DNA of 64,000 bases from Vibrio atypicus (GTDB lineage Bacteria; Pseudomonadota; Gammaproteobacteria; Enterobacterales; Vibrionaceae). The position numbers and the translations under genes were made by a program. How positions within the stretch are numbered: the first letter of the stretch is position 1; each line of letters begins with the position of its first letter. The DNA lies in assembly GCF_009811315.1 (NCBI RefSeq), contig NZ_BLID01000002.1:543831-607830 (forward strand), given 5' to 3'. Below the pieces are notes generated by a model, which was not told the DNA's origin, ran no database searches, and saw nothing but the letters and a program-made list of their open reading frames with translations. Shown in pieces: positions 8,219-17,097 of the stretch.

Positions 8219-9283
8219 CTAATAAATGTAATGGAACCAGCTCGCTAAGAGAATTTGTACCTTAGCCATAAAGTGCCAAAAAGGTTGGTCTTTTGGGTAA
8301 AGCGAAATTGTCGCCCGTGATCCGATAAATAGTGCTTGCGGCATTGCTTCGTCATTACGTAGGTTGACGCGAGTTCGCTGCGCATCTCTTACCCAGCGGT
8401 TGTTGACTTCCACTTTCGTTAAGGCTCCGTTTGGGGTTTGTTGTGCAGTAGAAACACCGTAATCGCGGCTTGACACTTCGAACGGATAGATCTGACCAGG
8501 ATAAGCATCAAAAGCAACGAATGCTCGATACTCATCTGAAAGGCCCGCAACCGATTTTTCTCTAAAGTCTGCAGCAATCCACATGGACCCTGTAGGCACA
8601 AACGTGATTAACGGTTGATTCGTATTTGCCATACTACCAATCTCGAGTTGTAGGTTGGTTACAACACCATCGCTTGGCGCAACAACCTGTGTGTTAATGA
8701 TATCTAGGCGCGCTTTTTCCAAATTGTTTTGAGCGAGTTGCACGGGAGTGCTTTGACCGACCTGATCACCCAATTGCGCGTCTATGACGTTTAGGTTTTG
8801 TTTTTCTGCTTTGAGTGCCGCGCGAGCAATTTGGTTCTGCGCAAATGCAGTATCTAGGTTTGATTGAGAGATCACTTTTTGCTCGGATAGCTTTTGAAGG
8901 CGTGAATACTCCCGATGAGAGTTGTCATAGCTGGCTTGCGCTCTTGCGATATTAGCCAGCGCAGCTTCACGCTGTGAGTAGAGTGTCGCTTCTTTTTCAT
9001 ATGCAGATTGAAGTGACAACTGGGCTTGTTGTAAAGCGATGTGGTATTTACGGTCATCAATTTTAAACAGCACGTCACCTTGATTTACAGATTGGTTATT
9101 CGCGACCAATACCTCTGTTACTTTTCCTGTCACCTCCGGCGCGATTTGCACGACATAGCCTTGAACCCTGCCTTCAGTGGTAATTGGTGCATGACGATCT
9201 GCGAGAGTAATGTAGAAGAAAAGAACAATGAATAGGACAATAAGTGTTCTCATCCAGTGCTTAAATTTATGATCTGCCGTCAT
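8219..9283 (-). CDS. HlyD/EmrA-family membrane fusion protein
   Basis: This periplasmic adaptor has a single N-terminal membrane segment (TLIVLFIVLFFYITLA), a lipoyl/barrel-sandwich half-motif (APEVTGKVTEVLVANNQSV), a long alpha-helical hairpin rich in Gln and Ala (about 95-190), the second lipoyl half (APSDGVVTNLQLEIGS) and a C-terminal beta-barrel. The ATG at 9283 is preferred (GGA six bases before); longer in-frame starts exist at 9289 and 9334. It forms an operon with the DUF2955 protein and is divergent from the LysR regulator, with about 100 bp between the start codons. It would link an inner-membrane pump to an outer-membrane channel encoded elsewhere. Confidence 0.87.
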   Translation of the reverse strand: MTADHKFKHWMRTLIVLFIVLFFYITLADRHAPITTEGRVQGYVVQIAPEVTGKVTEVLVANNQSVNQGDVLFKIDDRKYHIALQQAQLSLQSAYEKEATLYSQREAALANIARAQASYDNSHREYSRLQKLSEQKVISQSNLDTAFAQNQIARAALKAEKQNLNVIDAQLGDQVGQSTPVQLAQNNLEKARLDIINTQVVAPSDGVVTNLQLEIGSMANTNQPLITFVPTGSMWIAADFREKSVAGLSDEYRAFVAFDAYPGQIYPFEVSSRDYGVSTAQQTPNGALTKVEVNNRWVRDAQRTRVNLRNDEAMPQALFIGSRATISLYPKDQPFWHFMAKVQILLASWFHYIY

Positions 9284-9382
9284 AGTCATTCCAATTAAAA
9301 GAAAAGGGAGGTGGATTATAGAGAAGTTGGTCACAGTTCAGTAGAATGGGAAAGGATACATAAATGACCTAAAAGTAGGACA

Positions 9383-10243
9383 ATGAGCGTAAGTTTAGAT
9401 GATGTTAATTTGTTTGTTCAGACCGTTGTTCATGGCGGTATTAGTGCCGCGGCGGAAGCGAATGGATTACAGCGTTCTAAAGTCAGTCGACGTCTGCAAG
9501 AACTAGAAAAAGCGTTGGGCTGCCAATTGCTGATTCGAACTACTCGTACTATTGAGCTCACAGCTCATGGCGCGAGACTGTATGAACTTGCTGAGCAGCC
9601 AATAGGCTATTTACGTCAAGGGCTGACCATTATGAAGGAGCATCAGAACCAGCATAGTGGAAAGGTGAGACTGGCAATACCTTCAGCACTAATGAGTTCG
9701 GCGGCGTTCAATGCCATTGTGACGGAATATGCTCAGCGTTACCCAGATGTTTCTATCGAGATTGAAAACCATCAAGAAAGCGTCGATTTAAAGCGCCAAG
9801 CCTTTGATTTGCAGCTTCTGCCTAGTGTTGTAAAGGTGACGGACGATAGCTATGTGCAGTTTAGTCTTTTGCCTTATCGTAGTCACTTTGTGGCTGCTAA
9901 AGCCTACTTGGACAAGTATCCTGAAATTCAGACAATAGAAGACCTGAAGAATCATCGGTTGTTGACCAATCGGTACAACGCAGATTTATTGAATCCAGAA
10001 ATTCCTATCGCGCTTAAGTCGGATGATCTCAATTTATTGCGTTCGATGGCAATGAATGGAAATGGAATCGCATTCATTCCTCAGATTCACTCCAAACCAG
10101 CGTTACAGCAAGGTCATTTGGTTGAAGTATTGGAGGATTTTTCTCACCCAAAGCAGCATTTAACCCTGATATATCCTTCGGCAATGTTTCTACCCAACAA
10201 AGTAAAAGTACTTATTGAACTCTTTAGGCAAAGGTTCCAATAG
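9383..10243 (+). CDS. LysR-family transcriptional regulator, divergent from the efflux pair
   Basis: The 286-residue protein has an N-terminal winged helix (VNLFVQTVVHGGISAAAE, then SKVSRRLQELEKALG) and a C-terminal periplasmic-binding-fold effector domain starting near SGKVRLAIPS. It is of the CrgA/AaeR-like LysR subgroup. TAGGACA directly precedes the ATG. Divergent transcription from the HlyD/DUF2955 operon through about 100 bp of shared upstream DNA is the standard LysR arrangement, so it probably controls that operon in response to the exported compound. Confidence 0.88.
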   Translation: MSVSLDDVNLFVQTVVHGGISAAAEANGLQRSKVSRRLQELEKALGCQLLIRTTRTIELTAHGARLYELAEQPIGYLRQGLTIMKEHQNQHSGKVRLAIPSALMSSAAFNAIVTEYAQRYPDVSIEIENHQESVDLKRQAFDLQLLPSVVKVTDDSYVQFSLLPYRSHFVAAKAYLDKYPEIQTIEDLKNHRLLTNRYNADLLNPEIPIALKSDDLNLLRSMAMNGNGIAFIPQIHSKPALQQGHLVEVLEDFSHPKQHLTLIYPSAMFLPNKVKVLIELFRQRFQ

Positions 10244-10557
10244 GAGCTTAGGTGTGCCAATTGGAAAATGAAGAGGAAGTGGGTTGTGTCGGTTTTATAG
10301 AATTGATGTGTATCAATAAATGCGTTGATTGATTTGTTAATAACATTGTTGCGTAATTGTTGCATCTTGAACGGTAGTTCAGGTGGCTATTGGTGCGTAA
10401 AAAGTAATCGTTTTTAACATCGATTTTTGTCATTAAAACCATCGATTTTTTGCATTTCATTGAGTAAATCAATTCATTTACGGTTGTTTCCAGAGCGCAT
10501 CAATAAGAAATTGCGCCAAGCTAGTGAGATTTATAATCACTTGAAAAGGAAGCCACC
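10244..10557. other. Intergenic region upstream of the cytochrome c peroxidase gene
   Basis: This 314-bp gap has no convincing gene. It is AT-rich and holds an exact FNR-type palindrome (10303-10316), two ATCGATTTTT direct repeats (about 10419 and 10441), a GTAAAT/ATTTAC inverted repeat near 10464, and a TATAAT hexamer at 10532-10537 close to the peroxidase start. Confidence 0.6.
10303..10316. promoter_or_regulatory. FNR/ANR-type box
   Basis: TTGAT-GTGT-ATCAA is an exact match to the FNR consensus TTGAT-N4-ATCAA. It lies about 240 bp before the peroxidase start codon, farther than usual for direct activation. A degenerate copy with a 3-bp spacer occurs at about 10460-10472. Confidence 0.55.
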
Positions 10558-11544
10558 ATGAAAGCAATATTTGCAGTGAGCATCTTATCCGCATTGTCAT
10601 TTTCAGCGCTTGCCGAACGGGAGTCCAGTGAACCAATCAAGGCGATCGAACCCGTACAGGGCCTGGATATGCGTAAAGTCGAGTTAGGAAAAACACTTTG
10701 GTTTGAACCACGTTTGTCCGCATCAAACACCATCTCTTGTAATTCCTGTCATAACTTAGCCAAAGGCGGTGTGGATAATCTACCAAGTTCGATTGGCCAC
10801 AAGTGGGCAATTGGGCCGATAAACTCGCCAACGGTACTCAATTCAGATCTTAACTTTGTTCAGTTTTGGAACGGTCGAGCAAAAGACTTGCAAGAACAAG
10901 CGGCAGGCCCGATCGAAAATCCACTGGAAATGGCATTTAGCCATGATTTAGCCATTGATACCTTGCAGTCCATTCCGCAATATCGGGATTGGTTTAATTC
11001 AGCCTACGGTTCAGCCACGATTACGATCGACAATGTCACTGATGCCATTGCCACTTTTGAGCAAACGTTGCGTACTCCAAACGCGCCATTCGATCTTTGG
11101 TTGAAGGGGGATGACAGTGCATTAACGACAGCTCAAGTTGAAGGGTATAACTTGTTCAAAGAAAAAGGGTGTACCGCGTGTCATAGTGGGCCTTTAGCCG
11201 GGGGACAGATGTATCAAAAGATGGGTTTAGTAAAACCATTTGATACTGATAATCCGGACATAGGCCGTAAAGCGATAACTGGTAATGAGTTTGATAAGTT
11301 CGTGTTCAAAGTACCGACACTTCGAAACGTTGAACTGACTTACCCGTACTTCCATGACGGCTCTGTATGGGATTTACAAGAAGCGGTCTCAATGATGGCG
11401 GATTTACAGCTAGGTAAAAAGCTCACTAAGGATGAATCTGTGAAGATTACTGAATTCCTTAGATCGTTGACGGGTGAGCAACCACAAGTAACCTTGCCAC
11501 ATTTGCCACCTTCAGCCCAAGAAACGGCACGTCCAAACATTTAA
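10558..11544 (+). CDS. Di-haem cytochrome c peroxidase
   Basis: The 328-residue periplasmic enzyme reduces hydrogen peroxide to water with electrons from c-type cytochromes. Seen: a signal peptide (cleaved near SALAE), two CxxCH haem sites (Cys61-x-x-Cys64-His65 and Cys205-x-x-Cys208-His209), and the CCP/MauG segments NSPTVLNS, GPIENPLEMA and VPTLRNVELTYPYFHDG. The length fits the bacterial CCP family. AAAAGGA precedes the ATG, and a TATAAT at 10532 is a candidate -10. A weak hairpin overlaps the stop codon. Its placement behind an FNR-type site agrees with the known oxygen control of such peroxidases in other proteobacteria. Confidence 0.92.
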   Translation: MKAIFAVSILSALSFSALAERESSEPIKAIEPVQGLDMRKVELGKTLWFEPRLSASNTISCNSCHNLAKGGVDNLPSSIGHKWAIGPINSPTVLNSDLNFVQFWNGRAKDLQEQAAGPIENPLEMAFSHDLAIDTLQSIPQYRDWFNSAYGSATITIDNVTDAIATFEQTLRTPNAPFDLWLKGDDSALTTAQVEGYNLFKEKGCTACHSGPLAGGQMYQKMGLVKPFDTDNPDIGRKAITGNEFDKFVFKVPTLRNVELTYPYFHDGSVWDLQEAVSMMADLQLGKKLTKDESVKITEFLRSLTGEQPQVTLPHLPPSAQETARPNI

Positions 11545-11744
11545 AGCCACTTATTGAGTCAAGTAAGGCTTATTAAGTACTTTAATGTGTAAAGTAAGAG
11601 CTGGAATCGCATGATATTCGGATGATTTCAGCTCTATTTCGTCTAAATTAAAAATAAGTCCCCAACAGAGGCATTATTGCTCTATAATCTGCGACCGTAA
11701 TTTTGGTTATGCTTTGTATTAGCCGTTAGCTTTAGGAACAAGAT

Positions 11745-13022
11745 ATGTCATTTGCATCACAAAACTTTTCTCCGGAAATCGTGAAAGCGCTTACTGAGTG
11801 CGGATATGAGAAATTAACACCCGTACAGCAGAAAGCGATCCCATTCGCACGAAAAGGGCATGACATTCTAGCCAACGCGCAAACAGGTACAGGTAAAACG
11901 GCAGCATTTGCGTTGCCGATTGTGCAAAACATTTTAGATAATGCAAAAGCTCGCAGTCGCCATCAAGCGCGCGCGGTTATTTTAGCGCCAACGCGTGAGT
12001 TAGCAGCGCAGATTGCTTCGAACATTGAAGATTACACTAAGTACACAGATATCAAGACAGTGGCCATTTACGGTGGTGCAAAGATGTCTTCTCAGCAGAA
12101 GGCGTTAGAAGGCGGCGTAGATATTCTTGTGGCCACTCCAGGTCGTTTGATTGAACACCTTGACCTAAACAATGTTTCTTTAGTTAATCTAGAATTTCTT
12201 GTTTTTGATGAAGCAGACCGTATGTTGGATATGGGATTTATTTCTGCAATTGAAAGCATCATGTCTGGCGTTTCATCAAAGCCTCAAACAATGTTGTTCT
12301 CTGCGACATTCTCTGCGCAAATGAACAAATTGGCAGGTGAGCTTCTTCGCCAACCTAAACGTGTTTCTGTCGCGCGTGAAAACGTAACTGCAGATACCAT
12401 TGCTCACGTCGTTTATCCTGTCGAGCAAGAGCGTAAGCGTGAACTGCTTTCTGAACTGATTGGTCGTAAAAACTGGCAACAAGTGCTTGTTTTTGTGAAC
12501 TATAAAGAAACGGCCAATGAACTGGTTAAAGAACTGAAGCTTGATGGTATTAAGGCAGTACTTTGTCATGGTGATAAAGCGCAAAGTGCACGTCGTCGTG
12601 CATTAGATGAGTTCAAGTCTGGAAAAGCGCGCGTGATGATCGCAACCGATGTTGCTGCTCGCGGTCTGGATATTCAAAACTTACCTCACGTGGTTAACTT
12701 TGATATGCCGTTCCTAGCGGAAGACTATGTTCACCGTATCGGTCGTACAGGGCGTGCGGGCCAACGTGGTAATGCCGTTTCATTTGTAAACCGTGAAGAA
12801 GAGTTAACTTTACAGCAAGTTGAAACGTTAATTGGTCAACGCATTTACCGCAAAGAGCTTGAGGGCTATGAGCCTAAAAACCGTGCGGCATTGTTAGAGA
12901 AAATGCACTCAAAACCGGCGTTTAAAAACCGTAGAACGCGTCAGAATAACCCAAGTGATTCTAACCAAGGTGCAGCAGAGCGTCGTTCACGTCTTCGCCG
13001 TATGATTCGCGACAAAAAGTAG
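11745..13022 (+). CDS. DEAD-box ATP-dependent RNA helicase, RhlE-like
   Basis: The 425-residue protein carries the full DEAD-box motif set: Q motif (LTPVQQKAIP), motif I AQTGTGKT at 45-52, Ia PTRELAAQ, Ib TPGRL, II DEAD, III SAT, IV LVFVN, V ATDVAARGLD and VI HRIGRTGR. A short basic Arg-rich tail follows (about 395-425), as in RhlE/SrmB-type helicases acting on rRNA or mRNA. The exact paralogue cannot be fixed by eye, because Vibrio genomes carry several. A TATAAT hexamer sits at 11683-11688, and a strong terminator follows the stop. Confidence 0.9.
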   Translation: MSFASQNFSPEIVKALTECGYEKLTPVQQKAIPFARKGHDILANAQTGTGKTAAFALPIVQNILDNAKARSRHQARAVILAPTRELAAQIASNIEDYTKYTDIKTVAIYGGAKMSSQQKALEGGVDILVATPGRLIEHLDLNNVSLVNLEFLVFDEADRMLDMGFISAIESIMSGVSSKPQTMLFSATFSAQMNKLAGELLRQPKRVSVARENVTADTIAHVVYPVEQERKRELLSELIGRKNWQQVLVFVNYKETANELVKELKLDGIKAVLCHGDKAQSARRRALDEFKSGKARVMIATDVAARGLDIQNLPHVVNFDMPFLAEDYVHRIGRTGRAGQRGNAVSFVNREEELTLQQVETLIGQRIYRKELEGYEPKNRAALLEKMHSKPAFKNRRTRQNNPSDSNQGAAERRSRLRRMIRDKK

Positions 13023-13048
13023 TCTCTTACTACAAAAATGAATAAACG

Positions 13049-13077
13049 AAAGGAGCCTAAATGGCTCCTTTTCTTTT
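13049..13077. terminator. Bidirectional terminator between the helicase and methyltransferase genes
   Basis: A perfect 9-bp stem AAAGGAGCC/GGCTCCTTT with a TAAAT loop is followed by TCTTTT on the plus strand. It overlaps the last codons of the convergent methyltransferase gene. Confidence 0.85.
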
Positions 13078-13959
13078 CCAGTCACTTAATGCTTGAATAT
13101 ATTTGGGCCCAATACCACAACAGCCGCCAATAATATTAGCGCCAGCACGTTTCCATTTTTTGGCAAAATTTAAATATTCTTCAGGCGTTAATGAGCGCAT
13201 TGATTGAAGCGCGTCATTGGCTTCATGGTCTTGCTCAATGACTTCAAAATTATTCGCATACGCGCCAATTTCAATATCAGCTCTTCCTGCTTGTTTGAAG
13301 GCAGATTTAGCATCTTTAATCGCTTGTTCTATTACTTCCGGGACAGAGCAATTAAACAACATACCTTGAATGTCGCAGTTAACGAGCTCATAAGCCGCAT
13401 CTTTAACCGTTTCACCAGATCGCAGTTTTGCTTCATCTTGTAGCGTATCCTCCAGCGTGAAAGCGTAGTAACTTGGTTTGGAAGATTGACTTAAAATTGA
13501 ATGGTTAAGGTGAAACTCTTTAATCGAAGCCAGTGTTTCGATAATCCATAAGTCGACGAACTTATCTTGGGCTAGATAGAGGGTTTCTATGATTGGTTTA
13601 GCCAGTTCAGCATCAAAAAGGTCTGGGCGATAACTTCCCATTGCTGGTGGAATACAACCGGCAACTTGGACACGATTTTTGCAATCATCCGCCACGGTTC
13701 GCGCAATTTCAGCGGAAAGCTGCGCAAGACGGGATCCTTGCTCTTGGTAGAGTTTGTCACCTAAATGAAAAGGGACGCACGCGTAGGCATTGGTAATAAT
13801 GATTTCTGCGCCAGCGTCAATAAAACGTTGATGGGCCATAGCAACGTATTGAGGCGCTTCCATTAAGGCTTGTGCGCTCCATAGAGGCTGAGAAAAGGGC
13901 GCGCCAATTTCTTTTAGCTCTCGCCCTAATCCACCATCGAGAACGGTTAGCATATCCAT
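13057..13959 (-). CDS. Homocysteine S-methyltransferase family protein (MmuM-like)
   Basis: The 300-residue protein has the homocysteine methyltransferase barrel, with LDGGLGRELKE at the N-terminus and the zinc ligands present: one Cys in LFNCSVPE and the pair in GGCCGIGP near the C-terminus. Family members move a methyl group from S-methylmethionine or a related donor to homocysteine, giving methionine. It is monocistronic and convergent with the helicase gene. No strong ribosome site is seen before either possible start (13959 or 13953). The methyl donor cannot be assigned; some relatives use betaine-type compounds, which would be relevant in a betaine-accumulating marine host. Confidence 0.82.
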   Translation of the reverse strand: MDMLTVLDGGLGRELKEIGAPFSQPLWSAQALMEAPQYVAMAHQRFIDAGAEIIITNAYACVPFHLGDKLYQEQGSRLAQLSAEIARTVADDCKNRVQVAGCIPPAMGSYRPDLFDAELAKPIIETLYLAQDKFVDLWIIETLASIKEFHLNHSILSQSSKPSYYAFTLEDTLQDEAKLRSGETVKDAAYELVNCDIQGMLFNCSVPEVIEQAIKDAKSAFKQAGRADIEIGAYANNFEVIEQDHEANDALQSMRSLTPEEYLNFAKKWKRAGANIIGGCCGIGPKYIQALSDWKRKGAI

Positions 13960-14060
13960 ATTTAACTACCACACATATGTTAAAGTCATTGTACTCATCA
14001 TATGGGCTAGTAGGCGAAAATGAAACGTCTAATCGCTTTCGCTGGTGTGCTTGTATTCAG

Positions 14061-14555
14061 TTATTGTTTACGTAACTGGTAGTGCTCTGCGAGATCGCCA
14101 CTGACTCGCTCACCATTCATATCCAACTTAAATAGGATGTTTTCACCAACGAAATACTGGTTTGCGCCAGTTTCGTTTTCTAAGGTGATGATACTGCCTT
14201 TTTCGTTCCAGCTCAGTTGGCCTTGTGATTTAAAATGACCATTTTCTTTACCTAGATAGGTTTGGTTAACACTGTAGCTACCATCGTGATTGAGCGTGAC
14301 TTCGGTTTCAATACCCTCACAATCAGCGCATGGCAAGATGCCAACATAGGTACCGTTCCAGTCTAAAGCTATGTTCGCACTATGACCATCATCTGTAGTT
14401 GATACTTGTTCTTCCATTGCTTCATCGACAGTAACGTCAGCGGGGATTTCGACAAATTGCTCGGTAGAAGTTGTCGGTTCAGGAGCTTGATCATCTTGGC
14501 AGCCAGCAAGAACAAAAACTGCACTTGTGAGGATTAATAGGGATTTTTTCATCAT
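14061..14555 (-). CDS. NlpE-like copper-homeostasis/envelope-stress lipoprotein
   Basis: A lipoprotein signal ends in VFVLAGC (lipobox, acylated Cys), and the body contains the NlpE N-domain hallmark TYVGILPCADCEGIETE with its Cys-x-x-Cys, followed by a small lipocalin-like beta barrel. Only the N-terminal NlpE domain is present; the C-terminal domain of the E. coli protein is missing, as in many relatives. The start at 14555 (or the next ATG at 14552) follows AGAGGAAAAC; an upstream in-frame ATG at 14606 would spoil the lipoprotein signal. NlpE senses lipoprotein-sorting and copper stress in E. coli; an equivalent role here is inferred. Confidence 0.82.
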   Translation of the reverse strand: MMKKSLLILTSAVFVLAGCQDDQAPEPTTSTEQFVEIPADVTVDEAMEEQVSTTDDGHSANIALDWNGTYVGILPCADCEGIETEVTLNHDGSYSVNQTYLGKENGHFKSQGQLSWNEKGSIITLENETGANQYFVGENILFKLDMNGERVSGDLAEHYQLRKQ

Positions 14556-14719
14556 GTTTTCCTCTGGGGTGGGGGAGTGCTTATAGTAGATTATGAAACA
14601 AAACACTCGTCAGAAGTAAGTGAAAACGCGATGAAGATTGAGTGAATTTATCGCTTTGTGAACAGCGAACGTCAACATGGCGTCAACGTTCATTAAGCTA
14701 ATCAATGCTGATATGAAGT

Positions 14720-15415
14720 TTAAATCAAAGAGAGGTTATTTTTGAAAGCCTCCCAAGATGATGGTTCGCCTTCCCTAGTTAAAGGATAGGTATCATGCTG
14801 AGTTTTTGCGTAGCTTAATCTTTGTATTCGCGATGTTACATGGTAGCTATCTAATCCAGAGACTGTGACGAGCTCTAGGGCTTCGATATCAAGATATCCA
14901 TCTGGCATCAGTGCGTGCGCGATGGTTTCAATAAATTGAATTTCACCAATGATCATTTCTGTTTGATTGCTTTCAATCGTAATTCGTTCGATGAACTTCA
15001 TCGCCATCTTTAGTGGGCTCTCTAGTACGAATGGTGCTTTGAAGTCGTTGTGTGTATAAGAGGTTAAATCAACAGCGTCAAATTCTGATGTTTGTTTAGG
15101 GTAGCGAGCAGAGGTTTGATGAGCTTTAACTGCTAAGTCTGTACTGACGGCGTTAATGGTGTAGAAACCTGTATTCAATATGTTTTCAAGGCTGTGGCGC
15201 TCTACTTGGTGGGGACGAACAATAAACCCCAGTAGTGGAGGGTTAGATCCGAGATGGATAACTGAACTCACAATGGAAAGGTTGTGGTTTCCATTTTGGT
15301 CGGTAGAACCAATTAAATTAGCACTTTTGAATCCTGAGAGTGAGTTGACAAGATGTGCTCTCTCTCTTGTTGCCATTTGATCAAGTTCGCGTTTAGATAA
15401 GGTGATGTTTTCCAT
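14720..15415 (-). CDS. Flavin reductase-like FMN-binding split-barrel protein
   Basis: The 231-residue protein has the flavin reductase fold with N-terminal LSGFKSANLIGS and NLSIVSSVIHLGSNPPLLGFI around the FMN site. It is longer than and clearly distinct from the reductase at 130-708 and matches the conserved 'flavin reductase family' group with an extra C-terminal segment. It lies between the NlpE-like and fasciclin genes, all on the same strand, but with gaps that suggest separate units. Its partner and substrate are unknown. Confidence 0.8.
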   Translation of the reverse strand: MENITLSKRELDQMATRERAHLVNSLSGFKSANLIGSTDQNGNHNLSIVSSVIHLGSNPPLLGFIVRPHQVERHSLENILNTGFYTINAVSTDLAVKAHQTSARYPKQTSEFDAVDLTSYTHNDFKAPFVLESPLKMAMKFIERITIESNQTEMIIGEIQFIETIAHALMPDGYLDIEALELVTVSGLDSYHVTSRIQRLSYAKTQHDTYPLTREGEPSSWEAFKNNLSLI

Positions 15416-15459
15416 ATTGTAATTAGGGCAGCAAAGGCCGCCCTATATTCCCTATGCAG

Positions 15460-15954
15460 TTATTTTGGAAGAATGACTTGATCAATCACGTGAATGACAC
15501 CGTTTTTCGCTTTAACGTCGGCCGCGATGACCATGGCGTTATCAACCATAACTTTGCTTCCCATAGTCTTAATCATAACGTCTTGCCCTTGGACCGTTGT
15601 TGCCTTGTTGAGTTTGACGACGTCAGCGGCCATGACTTTTCCTGCAACCACATGATAAGTAAGAACCGCGATAAGCTTATCTTTGTTTTCTGGTTTGAGT
15701 AACATTTCTACTGTGCCATCTGGTAGTTTGGAAAACGCTTCATCGGTAGGCGCAAAAACAGTGAAAGGGCCTTCACCTTTCAACGTGTCGACTAGCCCTG
15801 CTGCTTTCACTGCGGCAACTAAGGTGGTGAAAGAGCCATTTTCTACCGCAACATCGACGATGTCGGCTTTCATTTTTCCGTGTTCGTGAGCGGCAGCTGT
15901 AAACGTCATACAGGCCAGCAGTACAGAAAATAAAATCGCAATTCTTTTAAACAT
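15460..15954 (-). CDS. Secreted fasciclin (FAS1) domain protein
   Basis: A signal peptide (cleaved after TAAA) is followed by one complete FAS1 domain of about 130 residues. The H1 box [15 protein letters not shown] and the H2 region ending [13 protein letters not shown] are both present, with the YHVVAGK motif between them. FAS1 domains mediate cell-cell or cell-matrix adhesion and are common as short secreted proteins in marine bacteria. A His-rich start to the mature protein (HEHGKMK) may bind metal. A small hairpin follows at about 15424-15443. Confidence 0.9.
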   Translation of the reverse strand: MFKRIAILFSVLLACMTFTAAAHEHGKMKADIVDVAVENGSFTTLVAAVKAAGLVDTLKGEGPFTVFAPTDEAFSKLPDGTVEMLLKPENKDKLIAVLTYHVVAGKVMAADVVKLNKATTVQGQDVMIKTMGSKVMVDNAMVIAADVKAKNGVIHVIDQVILPK

Positions 15955-16062
15955 AACGTATTCCTTTGTGTCTGCGTTGTTACTCCGATTGAAGTAATCA
16001 CTGTTACGGTACTTCTCTTAAGTTCGATCAACTGAGCGTTTTATTAACTTTTCATTAAGGCG

Positions 16063-16096
16063 TTATCTAGACAAGTTAGTCAGCTTGTCTAGATAA
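16063..16096. promoter_or_regulatory. Twin PhnF operator candidate upstream of phnC
   Basis: TTATCTAGACAA (16063-16074) and TTGTCTAGATAA (16085-16096) are two copies of the palindrome TTRT-CTAG-AYAA. They face each other as a perfect 13-bp inverted repeat with an 8-bp spacer; centre-to-centre distance is 22 bp, two helical turns. The same 12-mer occurs once more just before phnF. The centre resembles the known mycobacterial PhnF site (GTATAGAC). Confidence 0.7.
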
Positions 16097-16244
16097 TCTT
16101 GGTAACCCTTTCTGTTGCTTGGTTCTAAGCGGTTATACCTTTCTTTGGCAGCCGAGGTTTGCCATCTTTCTGACATCGTTTGTTTATAAAAACGACACAT
16201 AAACGCGCCACGCTAGGGACACTATTTAACGAGGTGCTCAAAGT

Positions 16245-17078
16245 ATGGACAGCATTATTGAAGTCAAAGGTCTTACAAAAACCTTTGGAGATAAGAAAGC
16301 ACTAGACGCGATCGATTTCAGCATTAATTACCAAGAGATGACGGCTTTACTTGGCCCTTCTGGCTCGGGGAAATCGACTCTTATGCGTCATTTAAGTGGT
16401 TTAGTCTACGGCGATAAAGACCAATGTGGCGAGATCCGTGTTCTAGGAGAAACGGTTCAAATCAACGGACGTGCAACATCGGATGTAAGACAAAGGCGCG
16501 CACAGGCAGGCTACATCTTTCAACAATTCAATCTTGTTAACCGTTTATCTGTACTTACCAACGTGTTGATTGGTGCCATGAGTCATACACCTTTATGGCG
16601 TACTTTAAGTGGTCAATTTACTGCCGAGCAAAAACAACAAGCTTTAGCTGCTTTGGATCGCGTGGGAATGAGTGATTTTGCACATCAACGAGTGTCGACG
16701 CTTTCTGGTGGACAACAACAGCGCGTCGCGATTGCTCGCGCTTTGATGCAAAAAGCAAAGATCATTTTTGCCGATGAACCTATCGCATCACTTGATCCTG
16801 AATCGTCGCGCATTGTGATGGAATTACTGACGGATATTAACCAGCGTGAGGACATTCCTGTCGTGGTCACCTTGCACCAAGTTGAGCACGCTCTCAAATA
16901 CTGCAAGCATGTGATTGCGCTCAGAGAAGGCAAAATTTTTTACCAAGGTGAAAGCTCCTCCATAAGTAAACAAGAGCTAGAACAACTCTATTGTTACCAA
17001 CCTGATGTCAGCGCCGATGTGAGCGACACTCGACCACTTACCGCGATGACGAAAAACGCAACTCCCCTAACTAGTTAA
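16245..17078 (+). CDS. phnC: Phosphonate ABC transporter, ATP-binding protein
   Basis: The 277-residue ATPase powers phosphonate import. Walker A GPSGSGKS, Q-loop YIFQQFN, signature LSGGQQQR, Walker B IIFADEP and the His switch VTLHQVEHA are present. The PhnC-typical segment RLSVLTNVLIGA follows the Q-loop. It is the first gene of the phn operon, and GAGGTG precedes the ATG. The 290 bp upstream hold twin CTAG palindromes, probably operators. Confidence 0.95.
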   Translation: MDSIIEVKGLTKTFGDKKALDAIDFSINYQEMTALLGPSGSGKSTLMRHLSGLVYGDKDQCGEIRVLGETVQINGRATSDVRQRRAQAGYIFQQFNLVNRLSVLTNVLIGAMSHTPLWRTLSGQFTAEQKQQALAALDRVGMSDFAHQRVSTLSGGQQQRVAIARALMQKAKIIFADEPIASLDPESSRIVMELLTDINQREDIPVVVTLHQVEHALKYCKHVIALREGKIFYQGESSSISKQELEQLYCYQPDVSADVSDTRPLTAMTKNATPLTS

Positions 17079-17097
17079 CACACAAAGGATATTGAAG

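Noticed and set aside
16039-16060. T-rich tandem repeats as a PhoB box
   Set aside because: The period is 10 bp instead of 11 and the CTGTCAT core is missing.
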